A stretch of DNA of 64,000 nucleotides from Nannocystis bainbridge (GTDB taxonomy: Bacteria > Myxococcota_A > Polyangia > Nannocystales > Nannocystaceae): contig NZ_JAQNDL010000001.1 in the NCBI RefSeq assembly GCF_028368995.1, forward strand, positions 3,374,001-3,438,000. Reading direction: 5' to 3'. The position numbers and the translations under genes are program-made. How positions within the stretch are numbered: the stretch's first letter is position 1; each line of letters opens with the position of its first letter. The notes beneath the pieces are model-generated. The model saw nothing but the letters and a program-made list of their open reading frames with translations. It searched no databases and was not told the DNA's origin. Shown one piece after another: positions 15,335 through 23,760 of the stretch.

Positions 15335-17425
15335 ATGGCCACGCCGATCGACCGCGCGAGCCTGCTCGCCGACCTCTGCAACGACCGCGAGCTCGCGCGA
15401 CCGCGGCGCCTGATTCACGGCGCAGTCCTGCCCGGCGCTCACCTCGATCTCGAGGGCCTCGCGCTCGCCGACCTCCTCCCCGCGCTCGACCTCCCCGCCC
15501 TGCGCGGCCTGTGGCTCGGCGGCTGCGACCTCGGCCCCGACGCCGCCCGGACGCTCGCCGCCTTGCTCGCCCGTCACCCGAACCTCGGGCACCTCTCCCT
15601 GCGCAAGACCCCACTCGGCCCCCGCTCGCTCTCCGACCTCCTGCCCGCGCTCGCCGCCCACCCCGCGCTGCGCAGCCTCGACCTCGGCCACACGGGCCTC
15701 ATGCCTCACGAGACATGTCGCATCGGACATGCCCTCAAGGACATCGACGACCTCCGCCTCGACGGCCCCATCCCCCTCGACGGCCCCGCGATCGCCGAGT
15801 GGGCCGGGCTGCTCGCGCGAGGTCGCTGGCACCGCCTCGCCCTCCCCGCCGCCCTCGAAGCGCGCCCGCTGCTCGCCGCCCTCGAAACCAACTCCCGCCT
15901 CTGCGTCCTCGACCTCGAGGGCCTCGCCCCCGACCTGCGCGCCGACCTCCTCGCCCGCCTCGCCCGCAACGCCAACCGCAACCCCACGCGCCGGCCCGTC
16001 CCCGACCTCGCCCGCCTGCGCCGCGCCCTCCCGCCCCTCGCGCCCGCCTCCGACCTCCCGCCCCCGCTCACCGAGCCCGACCTCGACATCGCCCTCCGCC
16101 TCCTCTCGCACCTGTCCCTTCGGCCATCTCTCCTCCGTGGCGACCACCCCCGGCTCGTCGCCCTGCGTCAGGCTATTTACAACTTTCACCGCGACGATCG
16201 CCGCCACGCCCGCAGCGAGCGGCGCCGCGATCGTCAGCGGCGCGACGCCCAGGAGGCCGAAGATCGCCAGCGCGCCGAAGCGGCCGCCATTCGCAAGCGC
16301 CACCTCGGCGTCGCCGCCACCCCCGAGCCCCCGCCCGAGCCCACCGTCCACGAGTTGCACGCCCCGCGCCCCTGCTACGTGTGCAAGCAGCCCTACACCC
16401 GCCTGCATTTCTTCTACGACCGCCTGTGCCCCGCCTGCGCCGCCCGCAGCTACGCCCGCCGCGGTGATGCTGTCGACCTGCGCGGACGGATCGCCCTCGT
16501 CACTGGCGGCCGCATCAAGATCGGTCACCAGGTCGCCCTCCGTCTCCTGCGCTGGGGCGCGCGCGTCCTCGTCACCTCGCGCTTCGCCCGCGACACCGCC
16601 CGTCGCTTCGCCGACCAGCCCGACTTCGAAGCCTTCCGCGATCGCCTCGAGATCATCGCCCTCGATCTGCGGCAGATCCCCCGCGTCGAGGCCTTCGCCG
16701 CCAGGCTCGACGCCGAGCTGCCCGCCCTCGACATCCTCGTCAACAACGCCGCCCAGACCATCCACCGCCCGCCCGAGTTCTACGCCGCCCTGCTCGCCGA
16801 CGAGGCCCGCCCCGAGGCCCTGCCGCCGGCCCTGCAGTCCTTGCTCGCCGAACCACATGTCCCCGGGGACATCTCACTCCCCGAACACCCGCTGTTCCCC
16901 CAGCGCAGCGACGACGGCTTCGGCCAGCCGCTCGACCTGCGCGAGCGCAACAGCTGGCGCCTCCGCCTCGACGAGGTCGGCACCCTCGAGATGGTCGAGG
17001 TCCAGCTGATCAACGCCGTCGCCCCCTTCGTCCTCAACGCCCGCCTGCGGCACACCATGGCCCGCGCCGACCGGGCCGCCTTCGTCGTCAACGTCAGCGC
17101 CCCCGAGGGCCGGTTCGACCGCGACTGGAAGGCCCCCTTCCACCCGCACACCAACATGGCCAAGGCCGCCCTCAACATGATGACGCGCACCGCCGCCGAC
17201 GACTACGCGACTGACCGCATCTTCATGACCAGCGTCGACACCGGCTGGGCCTCCAACGAAAACCCCGCGCCGATCGCCGACGCCATGCGCGACCGCGGCT
17301 TCATGCCCCCCCTCGACCTCGTCGACGCCGCCGCCCGCGTCTGCGACCCAATCGTCCGCGGCCTCCGCGACGGCGAATTCCTGCGCGGCGTATTTTTAAA
17401 GGATTTCGAGCCGATCAGCTGGTAA
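15335..17425 (+). CDS. LRR - zinc finger - short-chain dehydrogenase fusion protein
   Basis: A 696-aa protein with three parts. Residues ~30-260 are ribonuclease-inhibitor-like leucine-rich repeats (LRGLWLGGCDLGPDAARTLAALL). A charged helix (~290-330) leads to a CxxC...CxxC finger at ~347-370 (CYVCKQ, CPACAA). From ~380 is a short-chain dehydrogenase: nucleotide motif TGGRIKIG, NNAA, and Ser in VNVSAPEG. The usual YxxxK is TNMAK, so the catalytic Tyr is replaced while Lys remains; catalysis may be altered or lost. The start is ATG 15335, just after the repeat array. Two hairpin-family sequences lie in frame (15714-15731, breaking a leucine repeat, and 16857-16872 in the SDR part). Function unknown. 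Confidence 0.8.
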   Translation: MATPIDRASLLADLCNDRELARPRRLIHGAVLPGAHLDLEGLALADLLPALDLPALRGLWLGGCDLGPDAARTLAALLARHPNLGHLSLRKTPLGPRSLSDLLPALAAHPALRSLDLGHTGLMPHETCRIGHALKDIDDLRLDGPIPLDGPAIAEWAGLLARGRWHRLALPAALEARPLLAALETNSRLCVLDLEGLAPDLRADLLARLARNANRNPTRRPVPDLARLRRALPPLAPASDLPPPLTEPDLDIALRLLSHLSLRPSLLRGDHPRLVALRQAIYNFHRDDRRHARSERRRDRQRRDAQEAEDRQRAEAAAIRKRHLGVAATPEPPPEPTVHELHAPRPCYVCKQPYTRLHFFYDRLCPACAARSYARRGDAVDLRGRIALVTGGRIKIGHQVALRLLRWGARVLVTSRFARDTARRFADQPDFEAFRDRLEIIALDLRQIPRVEAFAARLDAELPALDILVNNAAQTIHRPPEFYAALLADEARPEALPPALQSLLAEPHVPGDISLPEHPLFPQRSDDGFGQPLDLRERNSWRLRLDEVGTLEMVEVQLINAVAPFVLNARLRHTMARADRAAFVVNVSAPEGRFDRDWKAPFHPHTNMAKAALNMMTRTAADDYATDRIFMTSVDTGWASNENPAPIADAMRDRGFMPPLDLVDAAARVCDPIVRGLRDGEFLRGVFLKDFEPISW
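15714..15731 (+). repeat. ACATGTCC hairpin-family copy inside LRR coding sequence
   Basis: CATGTC, 6-nt loop, GACATG. It encodes part of MPHETCRIGHALK, which interrupts the spacing of leucine-rich repeats between LDLGHTGL and IDDLRLDG, so it looks like an in-frame insertion. Confidence 0.55.
16857..16872 (+). repeat. ACATGTCC hairpin-family copy inside SDR coding sequence
   Basis: A perfect 16-bp palindrome ATGTCCCCGGGGACAT. It encodes part of EPHVPGDISLPEHP, in a region of the SDR that would be an insertion between NNAA and the active-site segment. Confidence 0.55.
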
Positions 17426-17430
17426 TGATA

Positions 17431-17450
17431 ATATGTCCTTCGGGACATAT
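17431..17450. terminator. Perfect TTCG-loop hairpin between convergent genes
   Basis: Eight-bp stem ATATGTCC / GGACATAT with a TTCG tetraloop, 5 bp after the stop of the LRR-SDR gene and 20 bp before the stop of the convergent zinc-ribbon gene. Placed to act as a bidirectional terminator, though there is no clear T-run. It is a member of the dispersed hairpin family. Confidence 0.6.
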
Positions 17451-17470
17451 TAGCATTCCTTCGGCCGCTT

Positions 17471-18532
17471 TCAGCATATGAACTGCTTGAACACCGCGCG
17501 CCGCACCTGCGCGCGGTCCCACGCCTCTCGCAACGGCGGAGCGTTCGCCGCCCTGTCGCGCGTCGAGTGCGGCGCCTCGGCGAAATCGACATCGTCGAGG
17601 TCCGCCTCGCTCGCCACCACCCGCAGCGACAGCGCCGCCAGCGTCAGCCCGCCCGCATCGCGGACGAACCGCAGCACCGGCGCCGCCCGGCCCGCCCCGC
17701 AGCGACAGCCACGATCGCCGCGCCGACCGATCAGCGTCAGCCCGCCCCGCGTCACCGGATGGCGCAGCCGCGTGTAGTAGCCGCGGTCGACGTCCTCTTC
17801 CAGCCACGCGACCTCGCCCGCGATCCGGCAGCCCGGCCGCAGCGTCCCGCCGGTCCATGCCGACCCGAAGAACGACTGCGCATAGTCCGGGTGCGACAGC
17901 AGCAACATCTCCGAGCGCTCGCGCCGGTCTCCGCACGCTTCGCATTGGAACTCGCCTGCGACGTGGGTCCACGGCGACGACCCGTCCTCCGGTTCCGACG
18001 CGCATCGGCGGTCCCACGACTCCGTCATGAACGCGCAAAGTCTCGCGGCACGGGCCTCCGGCGGCTCCGCGGCGACCGCCTGCAGCGCCGCCACGAACGC
18101 CGCGTGATCGCCGGCCCACAGCATCGACTCTCCGTTCGCGAAGTCGACCTCGCCCGCGACCTCGCGATCGTACGCATCCCCCAACAAGATGCTCTCGAGC
18201 GTCGTCGACGGCCCCTCGCCGACCCGCAGCCGCAGGATCACCGCGAAGCGAGCCCCGCAGTCGCAGCCGAACCATTCGTCCTCGTCGACCAGCAGCTGCA
18301 CCACCGTCGGATCGACCGGCTCGCGCACCCGCCACCACGACCCCTCCCACGCTCGCGCCGTCCCGATCGCCTCGCTGCCGGGCTCGAGCGGCTGAGGATC
18401 GCCAGACCTGAACCACCGGTTGCACAGCCCGTAGAACTCCGGCCCGAAGAATTTCGTCTGTCCGTCGAGCCAGAAGCGGTCCCCGCAGCGCGGACAGCTC
18501 GCTTCGCCGGAGTAGATGTCGAACGCTCCCAT
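17471..18532 (-). CDS. Zinc-ribbon protein of unknown function
   Basis: A 353-aa soluble protein with several Cys pairs that look like metal sites: CPRCGD near the N-terminus, CDCGAR around residue 90, CEACGDRRE around 200, and CRCGAG around 277. Between them are acidic Trp- and Phe-rich stretches. The pattern resembles DNA- or RNA-associated zinc-ribbon proteins but I cannot name a family. It ends in Cys. It lies 3 bp after the FG-GAP lipoprotein stop, so the two genes are probably co-transcribed. Confidence 0.7.
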   Translation of the reverse strand: MGAFDIYSGEASCPRCGDRFWLDGQTKFFGPEFYGLCNRWFRSGDPQPLEPGSEAIGTARAWEGSWWRVREPVDPTVVQLLVDEDEWFGCDCGARFAVILRLRVGEGPSTTLESILLGDAYDREVAGEVDFANGESMLWAGDHAAFVAALQAVAAEPPEARAARLCAFMTESWDRRCASEPEDGSSPWTHVAGEFQCEACGDRRERSEMLLLSHPDYAQSFFGSAWTGGTLRPGCRIAGEVAWLEEDVDRGYYTRLRHPVTRGGLTLIGRRGDRGCRCGAGRAAPVLRFVRDAGGLTLAALSLRVVASEADLDDVDFAEAPHSTRDRAANAPPLREAWDRAQVRRAVFKQFIC

Positions 18533-18535
18533 CGC

Positions 18536-19918
18536 TCACGGATCCGAGAGCAGGAGCAGGTTGGGGAAGCCGCCGAAGAGCAGGTCGTCGACGCCGTCGC
18601 CGTTGACGTCGCCGACCGCGGTGTACGTCGGCGTGTCGACGCCCGCACGCGAGAGGGGCAACGGGGCGGGCGGCCACGGATCCTGGCCCAGCGCCGCCGT
18701 GAAGCCGGACACGCCCCCGAGCGCCACGTCGAGGCGGTCGTCGCCATCGAAGCGTCCGCGCACGATGAGCGAGTACTTGTCGCCGGTCAGCACCGCCTCC
18801 GGCTCGGCCAGCGTGCCATCGTCTTCGACGGTGAACGAGCGCAGCACCGCCTGCGCGTCCTCCTGAACCAGCACCACCAGCGCGGGCCGTTCGCCATCGG
18901 CCGGATCGACGACCAACACCGGCCCGATCTCCCCGCTCCCGGTCAGCAACTGGCCCGGAGCGAAGGTCCCGTCCCCGGCGCCGAACATCGTCTCGATCGC
19001 ATCCTCCTCGGTCTGCCAGCGCTTGATCACCAGGTCGAGGTTGCCGTCCTCGTCGAGGTCGAACAGGACCACGCCATCTCGCACGATCATCGGCGCGGGG
19101 AACAAGTTCGAGGTGAACCCACCGAGGCCGTCGTTCAGCGCGACCGCGATGCCTCCGTTGTCGACGGCGACCACATCGAGGTCGCCGTCGCCGTCGATGT
19201 CGCCGTGGTCGCAGCCGCGCGCCTGCACCGGCAAGCCGATCGTGCTCGCCGGACCGAAGGCGCCCATACCTGTCCCCAGAGACAGCTCAGGATCGGAGTT
19301 GACGCCGCAGGCGAACAGGTCGGCCACGCCGTCGCCGGTGAAGTCGGCGAAGCTCATCTCGTCGGGGAACCCGAGCGGCTTCCACGTGGGCCCGGGGGTG
19401 AAGCCGCCCTGCCCGTCGCCCAGCTGGACGATGTAGCTCATGGCCGACATCGTCGCCACCTCGGCGGACGCTCCCAGCGGCAGCGGCTCGCTCGGATTCG
19501 GCGCCGGAACGATCGGCAACGGGAGCGCCTCGAGGGTGAACATGTCGAGGTGACCGTCGCCGTCGAAGTCGACGAACGTGACGTTCGAGATGAAGTCGAG
19601 GAAATCGAGCTCGATCGCCGCGAAACACAGCTCACCGGGCGTCGCCACGCCGTCGCCACAGCCGGCCTCGACAGGATCGCCGGTGGTGCTGGTCGTGCCG
19701 GTGCTCGTCCCGTCGCTCGTCGTCGTGCCCGCGGTCGTCGTCGGCGCTGTGGTCGACGTCGGGCCTCCTGTCGAAGAAGCGCTGACGCCGTCGCTGGTGG
19801 ACGTCGCGGCGCTCGAAGTGTCGCTCGATGTCTCGCCCTCGGTCTCGCTCCCGACGGGGTCGGGCGTACAGGCGAGCCCCGCGGCGAGCGCGAGCGCGAA
19901 GCAATCACGAACGATCAT
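18536..19918 (-). CDS. FG-GAP/VCBS-repeat lipoprotein
   Basis: A 460-aa lipoprotein: signal peptide with lipobox AAGLAC, a Ser/Thr-rich stalk (~residues 20-80), then a seven-bladed-type beta-propeller. Calcium-loop motifs are plain in successive blades: VDFDGDGHLD, ADFTGDGVAD, GDIDGDGDLD, FDLDEDGNLD, GDVNGDGVDD. Such propellers bind ligands or partner proteins at the cell surface. A CGDGV-type Cys turn follows the stalk. The start codon lies almost directly at the 3' end of a group II intron, so its leader must be spliced or supplied from inside the intron. Confidence 0.85.
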   Translation of the reverse strand: MIVRDCFALALAAGLACTPDPVGSETEGETSSDTSSAATSTSDGVSASSTGGPTSTTAPTTTAGTTTSDGTSTGTTSTTGDPVEAGCGDGVATPGELCFAAIELDFLDFISNVTFVDFDGDGHLDMFTLEALPLPIVPAPNPSEPLPLGASAEVATMSAMSYIVQLGDGQGGFTPGPTWKPLGFPDEMSFADFTGDGVADLFACGVNSDPELSLGTGMGAFGPASTIGLPVQARGCDHGDIDGDGDLDVVAVDNGGIAVALNDGLGGFTSNLFPAPMIVRDGVVLFDLDEDGNLDLVIKRWQTEEDAIETMFGAGDGTFAPGQLLTGSGEIGPVLVVDPADGERPALVVLVQEDAQAVLRSFTVEDDGTLAEPEAVLTGDKYSLIVRGRFDGDDRLDVALGGVSGFTAALGQDPWPPAPLPLSRAGVDTPTYTAVGDVNGDGVDDLLFGGFPNLLLLSDP

Positions 19919-19973
19919 TGGTAGATCCTACCCTTCCTCTGCTTGAGCCGGAGGAAGGGCAGGACCCCCGTTC

Positions 19974-20006
19974 AAACCGTGCATGCGGATTTCCCGCACA
20001 CGGCTT
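19974..20006 (-). ncRNA. Group II intron domain V
   Basis: Thirty-three-nt hairpin reading AAGCCGTGTGCGGG, an AAAT turn, then the complement ending GCACGGTTT. The AGC triad and two-nt bulge position match the catalytic domain V of bacterial group II introns. Confidence 0.85.
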
Positions 20007-20031
20007 ACCGGTGGTCTCTCGAGCCGCCGCA

Positions 20032-21459
20032 TTACGCGGCCTCCGGGTACTGCACGGTCCCCCGTAGACGGTGGAGACCGTGGTTGTGGAAGAAGTCGCG
20101 CGTCCAGCTCTCGACCTCACCTGCGCGGAGGTGCCGGCCCTTGCGCCTCATCATGAAGCGACGAAGGCGAGACCACACGTAGGTGTCGATCCGGTTGAAT
20201 TTCACGGCGGCGTTCCCGGTGCGGAAGTAGTTACCCCAGCCACGCAGCACCGGGTTGATGTCACGGATGATCACCCGCACATCTTTGGCCCCGTTGCGGT
20301 TCGAGCCGGTCAGCTCCTTCACGCGCTGCCGTGCCCGCGTCATGCTACGCGTCGAGGGCCAGCGCTGGAGGAAGTACACCCTGCGATGTTCCTTCTCCCA
20401 GATCGGCCCGGACATGCGCTTGCGCAGGTGGCAGCCGAGGAAGTCGAAGCCTTGCCGTCCCCAGCTCAGCTCGACTCGCCTCGTCTTCTCGGGATGCAGT
20501 TCCAGCTTGAGACGCCGCAGGATCTCGCGGACCCTGACCTCGGCCTCCTCGCACGCCTTCCTGGTCCCGCACAGGATCACGAAGTCGTCGCAGTAGCGCA
20601 CGAGCTCGCCCAGATGGGCGTGCCGTCGCTGCCACAGCTTGTCGAGGACACCGAGGTAGATGTTCGACAGCAGCGGTGAGATCACGCCGCCCTGGGGTGT
20701 CCCCGAGAGCATCGCCGTCACCTGGCCGTCTTCCATCACGCCGGCTTCGAGCCATTGCCGCACCAGCTTGAGGACCCTTCGATCCGAGATCCGCATCTCG
20801 ACGAGCTTCATCAGTCGCTCGTGATCGATGCTGCCGAAGTAGTCGCGGATGTCAGCGTCGAGCACATGGTTCCCACCTCGAGCTCCCAGCACGCGCAGTC
20901 GCTCGAGCGCCTGCGTCGCGCTGCGCTTCGGCCGGAAGCCGTACGAGCACGGAAGGAAATCCGCCTCGAAGATCGGCTCCAGCACCAGCTTCGCCGCCAT
21001 CTGCACCACTCGGTCCCGGACTGTCGGGATCCCCAGCGGCCGCTTCTTCCCGTCCGCCTTCGGGATGTACCGCCGCATGACCGCGCTCGGTCGGTACGTC
21101 CCGCCCTTGAGTTCGTCGGCGATCTCTTCGAGGAAGCGATCGACGCCGAGCTCTTCCACCTCGGCCAGCGTCTGGGCATCGACGCCCGCTGACCCCCTGT
21201 TCTTCTTCACCCGCCTCCATGCTTCCTTCAGGACGTCACGCCTGAAGATGCGGTCGTACAGCGCATGGAAGCGTCGACCCGGTTGCCGCTTGGCTGCGGC
21301 CCACAGTCGGCGTCGAAGTTCTCGCACTTTGTCACGCGGCCTGCGCCGCGTGGGGTGGTTGGGACCTGTCCTGCAGGCCATGCCCTCGCGCTTACCTTCT
21401 TCTCCGACACGACCACCCCAGGGGTCCTTCCCTCCGACTGCGTTGTTCTGCGCCGCCAT
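20032..21459 (-). CDS. ltrA: Group II intron reverse transcriptase/maturase
   Basis: A 475-aa intron-encoded protein. The frame is open from 21933, but that part is intron RNA; ATG 21459 (MAAQNNAVGGKDPWGG) or ATG 21381 (MACRTGPNHP) are realistic starts. RT blocks are in order: RRRYIPKADGKKRPLGIPTVRDRVVQ-type RT1-2, YGFRPKRSATQAL, DADIRDYFGSIDH with the first catalytic Asp, GTPQGGVISPLLSNIYL, and the YCDDF box (YxDD form with Cys). The maturase X domain follows and the C-terminus ends in a short GIIM-like WTRDFFHNHGLHRLRG without an HNH endonuclease. It looks intact, so the intron may be mobile. Confidence 0.9.
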   Translation of the reverse strand: MAAQNNAVGGKDPWGGRVGEEGKREGMACRTGPNHPTRRRPRDKVRELRRRLWAAAKRQPGRRFHALYDRIFRRDVLKEAWRRVKKNRGSAGVDAQTLAEVEELGVDRFLEEIADELKGGTYRPSAVMRRYIPKADGKKRPLGIPTVRDRVVQMAAKLVLEPIFEADFLPCSYGFRPKRSATQALERLRVLGARGGNHVLDADIRDYFGSIDHERLMKLVEMRISDRRVLKLVRQWLEAGVMEDGQVTAMLSGTPQGGVISPLLSNIYLGVLDKLWQRRHAHLGELVRYCDDFVILCGTRKACEEAEVRVREILRRLKLELHPEKTRRVELSWGRQGFDFLGCHLRKRMSGPIWEKEHRRVYFLQRWPSTRSMTRARQRVKELTGSNRNGAKDVRVIIRDINPVLRGWGNYFRTGNAAVKFNRIDTYVWSRLRRFMMRRKGRHLRAGEVESWTRDFFHNHGLHRLRGTVQYPEAA

Positions 21460-22076
21460 CGCCGGTACTACGACCCCCTCGGACTCCCGCTGCACAGCGC
21501 TCGACTTCGCCTTCGGCTTATACGAGTCGCATCGCCCCGACACGGGCCGTGCAGACGGGCCTCTCCTGTTCCGCATCGCTCCTTGAACGCGTGCTGCGCC
21601 CCATACCCCGGGAGGACCCATCGCGCTTTCTGCTCCGGATGACTGCGCGGTGGGCGTGGCCTTCGCCGTGAGATGAGCGGCTCGGCTCCCCCATTGTTCA
21701 TCTGTCGAGGCTGCAGGCTTCACTTGATGTTGCGGCCCGCGTTCTTGCTCCCTCCGCAGAGGCTCTTGACGCCCCGCTCGGGCCGCGAGAATCTCTCCTC
21801 GCGCCTGGGGCCTGCTACCGGGCGCTCCGGCGCCTACCCGGGCGGGACTTTCACCCGCTGGAACGGTGCAGCATGACGCGGCCGAGCCGCCCCCTCCGGG
21901 GCCGAGCTCGTCCGCGTCGTCAGGACGCACCATCGCCCCACGCTATCAGACGCCGGCCGCGCGGTCGAGGGGCGCAGCGTCGACGAGGCTCCATGCCCGA
22001 GTACGCCCCGGGAACCTCCTTGCAGCGCTACGCACCTCGCCGCCACCGCAGCAGCGATCCGTCACACTTCGCTATC

Positions 22077-22119
22077 TCAGGACCGCACGTCGAGCACGCG
22101 CCCCATCCCGGCCCAGCGC
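22077..22119. repeat. Left copy of a 43-bp direct repeat (att-like), fragment of the EF-Tu-like gene 3' end
   Basis: Bases 22077-22109 are identical to 26715-26747, and 22110-22119 match 26757-26766; a 9-bp segment is missing in between. Read on the minus strand it encodes WAGMGRVLDVRS and a stop, the last residues of the EF-Tu-like GTPase. It marks the left end of the type VI cargo cassette. Confidence 0.85.
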
Positions 22120-22223
22120 CTGATCTCGCATCATGATGTGCACTTCGGCGCATCTTCGAGCGCGACGGGCCTTGCGATGGTCGGAGGGGCGTGTGATAGC
22201 CTACCTCGACGAAGGGTGTTCTC

Positions 22224-22604
22224 ATGATTTGCACGGTCTTCGCCAACGGGCGCGGTGTGGTCCACAGACAGAGCGGAGGCGTCAGCGTGGTGTTCCCGGA
22301 CGTGTGCAAGACGCCGACGCCGGGCGGCCCGGTGCCCATCCCGTATCCCAACACGGGCAAGGCTTCGGACACTTCCAAAGGGCCGAAGAGCATCTCGGTC
22401 GACGGTTGCATGCCGATGGTCGAGGGCGCCCAATACAGCCGTTCGTACGGGGACGAGCCGGGGACTGCCGGGGGCGTGATCTCGGGCACCAACCGAGGCC
22501 CCTGCGAGTTCATGAACTTCTCCTTCAACGTCAAGTTCGCGGGCAAGAATGTTTGCCGTCTTGGCGATCCGCTGCTGCACAACAAGAGGAACATCGGCGG
22601 GTGA
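22224..22604 (+). CDS. DUF4150 / PAAR-like type VI secretion tip protein
   Basis: A 126-aa protein matching the DUF4150 family: MICTVFANGRGVVHRQSGG, VCKTPTPGGPVPIPYPN, SKGPKSISVDGCMPM, and C-terminal KNVCRLGDPLLHNKRN. DUF4150 domains are PAAR-like and cap the VgrG spike, carrying effectors. It stands as a separate gene 10 bp before the candidate effector, so it is the delivery tip of this cassette. No VgrG, sheath or tube genes are in the window; a secretion machine elsewhere must be used. Confidence 0.85.
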   Translation: MICTVFANGRGVVHRQSGGVSVVFPDVCKTPTPGGPVPIPYPNTGKASDTSKGPKSISVDGCMPMVEGAQYSRSYGDEPGTAGGVISGTNRGPCEFMNFSFNVKFAGKNVCRLGDPLLHNKRNIGG

Positions 22605-22614
22605 GGTCGCACAG

Positions 22615-23760
22615 ATGGTGCAGATCGGTGAACCCGTGGGAGTGTCCGGAGCCTCCAGTCCGCCCCCGGACTGGGCGGCCGAGGTGATCGAGGTCAGCTT
22701 CAATTCCGGGATCGCGGCGGCGCGGGACAAGGCTGCCATCCGAGCTCCCCACTGGAGCATCGGCGAAGATTTGTCCGACCTCTGGAAGCTCACCCAATCG
22801 CTCCGATTGCCCGAGGCCCCCTACTCGAAGAAGGCCGCCGTGTATCTCGTGGAGGGCGCTGGCGGCCCGAGAGAGGTCGAGGTCAAGGTACGGGTCAGCA
22901 AGTGCGTCAACATCTCCGGCATGGGGAAGTTGGTCGGCTCGCTCGGGCTCATCGTCATCGAAGGCGAATGCCCGCTCGCGGTCGGGCAACACACGGTCAA
23001 GGCGCAGATCCGGGAACTTCCCGAAGCCATCGCCCACCTCCGCGGCCTGCTCCAGTGGGGAATGGAAGCGGACAAGTTCGGCTGCTGGGCGCTCAATGCC
23101 AGCCTGGTCGAGTTGTTCTTCATCCTGGCCCGGCCGATCGCGGCTTACACACCTGGGGTATGGGTCGAAGCGCTGCGACTCGTCTGTCTCCGCGGGCCGG
23201 TGCTCGGTTTCAAACCGGACGAAGAAGCCAGGGTGGTCGCCAACATCACCCGCTACTGCCACTCGGACCACGAGATGAAATACGACACGCTCGGCGGCGA
23301 CGCGTCTTTCGATGTCGCCGGCGACGGCGGCGCGTTCAACCTCTCGAATTATCTGGCCAGGGCGACCTCGACCCTCAACTGTTACGATCAGGCCGGCGCA
23401 GTCCAGGCGCTCGCAGGTGCGGTCGGTGTCGTCGTCTCCTGGATCTACCTCGCTCCGTTCGGATGCATTCACACGACGGACCTCGTGGGCGTCGGGCGGT
23501 GCAACAACCCCTTCTTCGCCTTTATCGGCAGCGAGCCGGTCGTCGCCCCCGACGATCCGCAGAGGACAGCTTTCGGCAACCACGCCTTCGTCGAGCACGG
23601 CAAGATCCATGACGCCTGCGCCGGGCCGCACATCGGGACCGAGTCGCGCCCCCAGTACGTCGCAACTACGATCGACGCGGTCGCCACACGCGAGCAGGGG
23701 TACGATCCAGGCACCGCCGCAGACATGGAAATTTGCCCGGGTGTGACCAGCATCGTATGA
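22615..23760 (+). CDS. Candidate type VI effector with papain-like Cys-His-Asp arrangement
   Basis: A 381-aa protein downstream of the PAAR-like gene. The N-terminal ~230 residues are a mixed domain without known motifs. The C-terminal part has Cys256 at a helix start (LNCYDQAGAVQAL), His323 in GNHAF and Asp333 in KIHDAC, the order and spacing of transglutaminase/NlpC-like papain-fold hydrolases; GCIHTTDLVGVGRCNN lies between. This would make it a peptidase or amidase acting on a protein or on peptidoglycan in the target cell; that is inference. No signal peptide. Its stop overlaps the start of the lipoprotein by ATGA, the usual arrangement for effector and immunity genes. Confidence 0.7.
   Translation: MVQIGEPVGVSGASSPPPDWAAEVIEVSFNSGIAAARDKAAIRAPHWSIGEDLSDLWKLTQSLRLPEAPYSKKAAVYLVEGAGGPREVEVKVRVSKCVNISGMGKLVGSLGLIVIEGECPLAVGQHTVKAQIRELPEAIAHLRGLLQWGMEADKFGCWALNASLVELFFILARPIAAYTPGVWVEALRLVCLRGPVLGFKPDEEARVVANITRYCHSDHEMKYDTLGGDASFDVAGDGGAFNLSNYLARATSTLNCYDQAGAVQALAGAVGVVVSWIYLAPFGCIHTTDLVGVGRCNNPFFAFIGSEPVVAPDDPQRTAFGNHAFVEHGKIHDACAGPHIGTESRPQYVATTIDAVATREQGYDPGTAADMEICPGVTSIV

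Larger units (their letters stand above)
19922..21930 (-). mobile_element. Group II intron (ribozyme plus maturase ORF)
   Basis: About 2.0 kb on the minus strand. A plausible 5' end is GTGCG at 21930-21926, followed by the GAAAGTCCCGC element of domain I (about 21855-21845). The reverse transcriptase ORF fills domain IV. Domain V is at 20006-19974: AAGCCGTGTG, GAAA-type loop and GCACGGTTT, with the catalytic AGC triad. Domain VI fits the 9-bp hairpin at 19959-19931. The exact 3' end is uncertain within about 10 nt; it is placed just before the FG-GAP lipoprotein ATG. The intron thus sits in a 5' leader. Confidence 0.85.

Noticed and set aside
21460..21933. N-terminal extension of the intron maturase
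   Set aside because: This part is the structured 5' domain of the intron RNA; the reading frame is open by chance.
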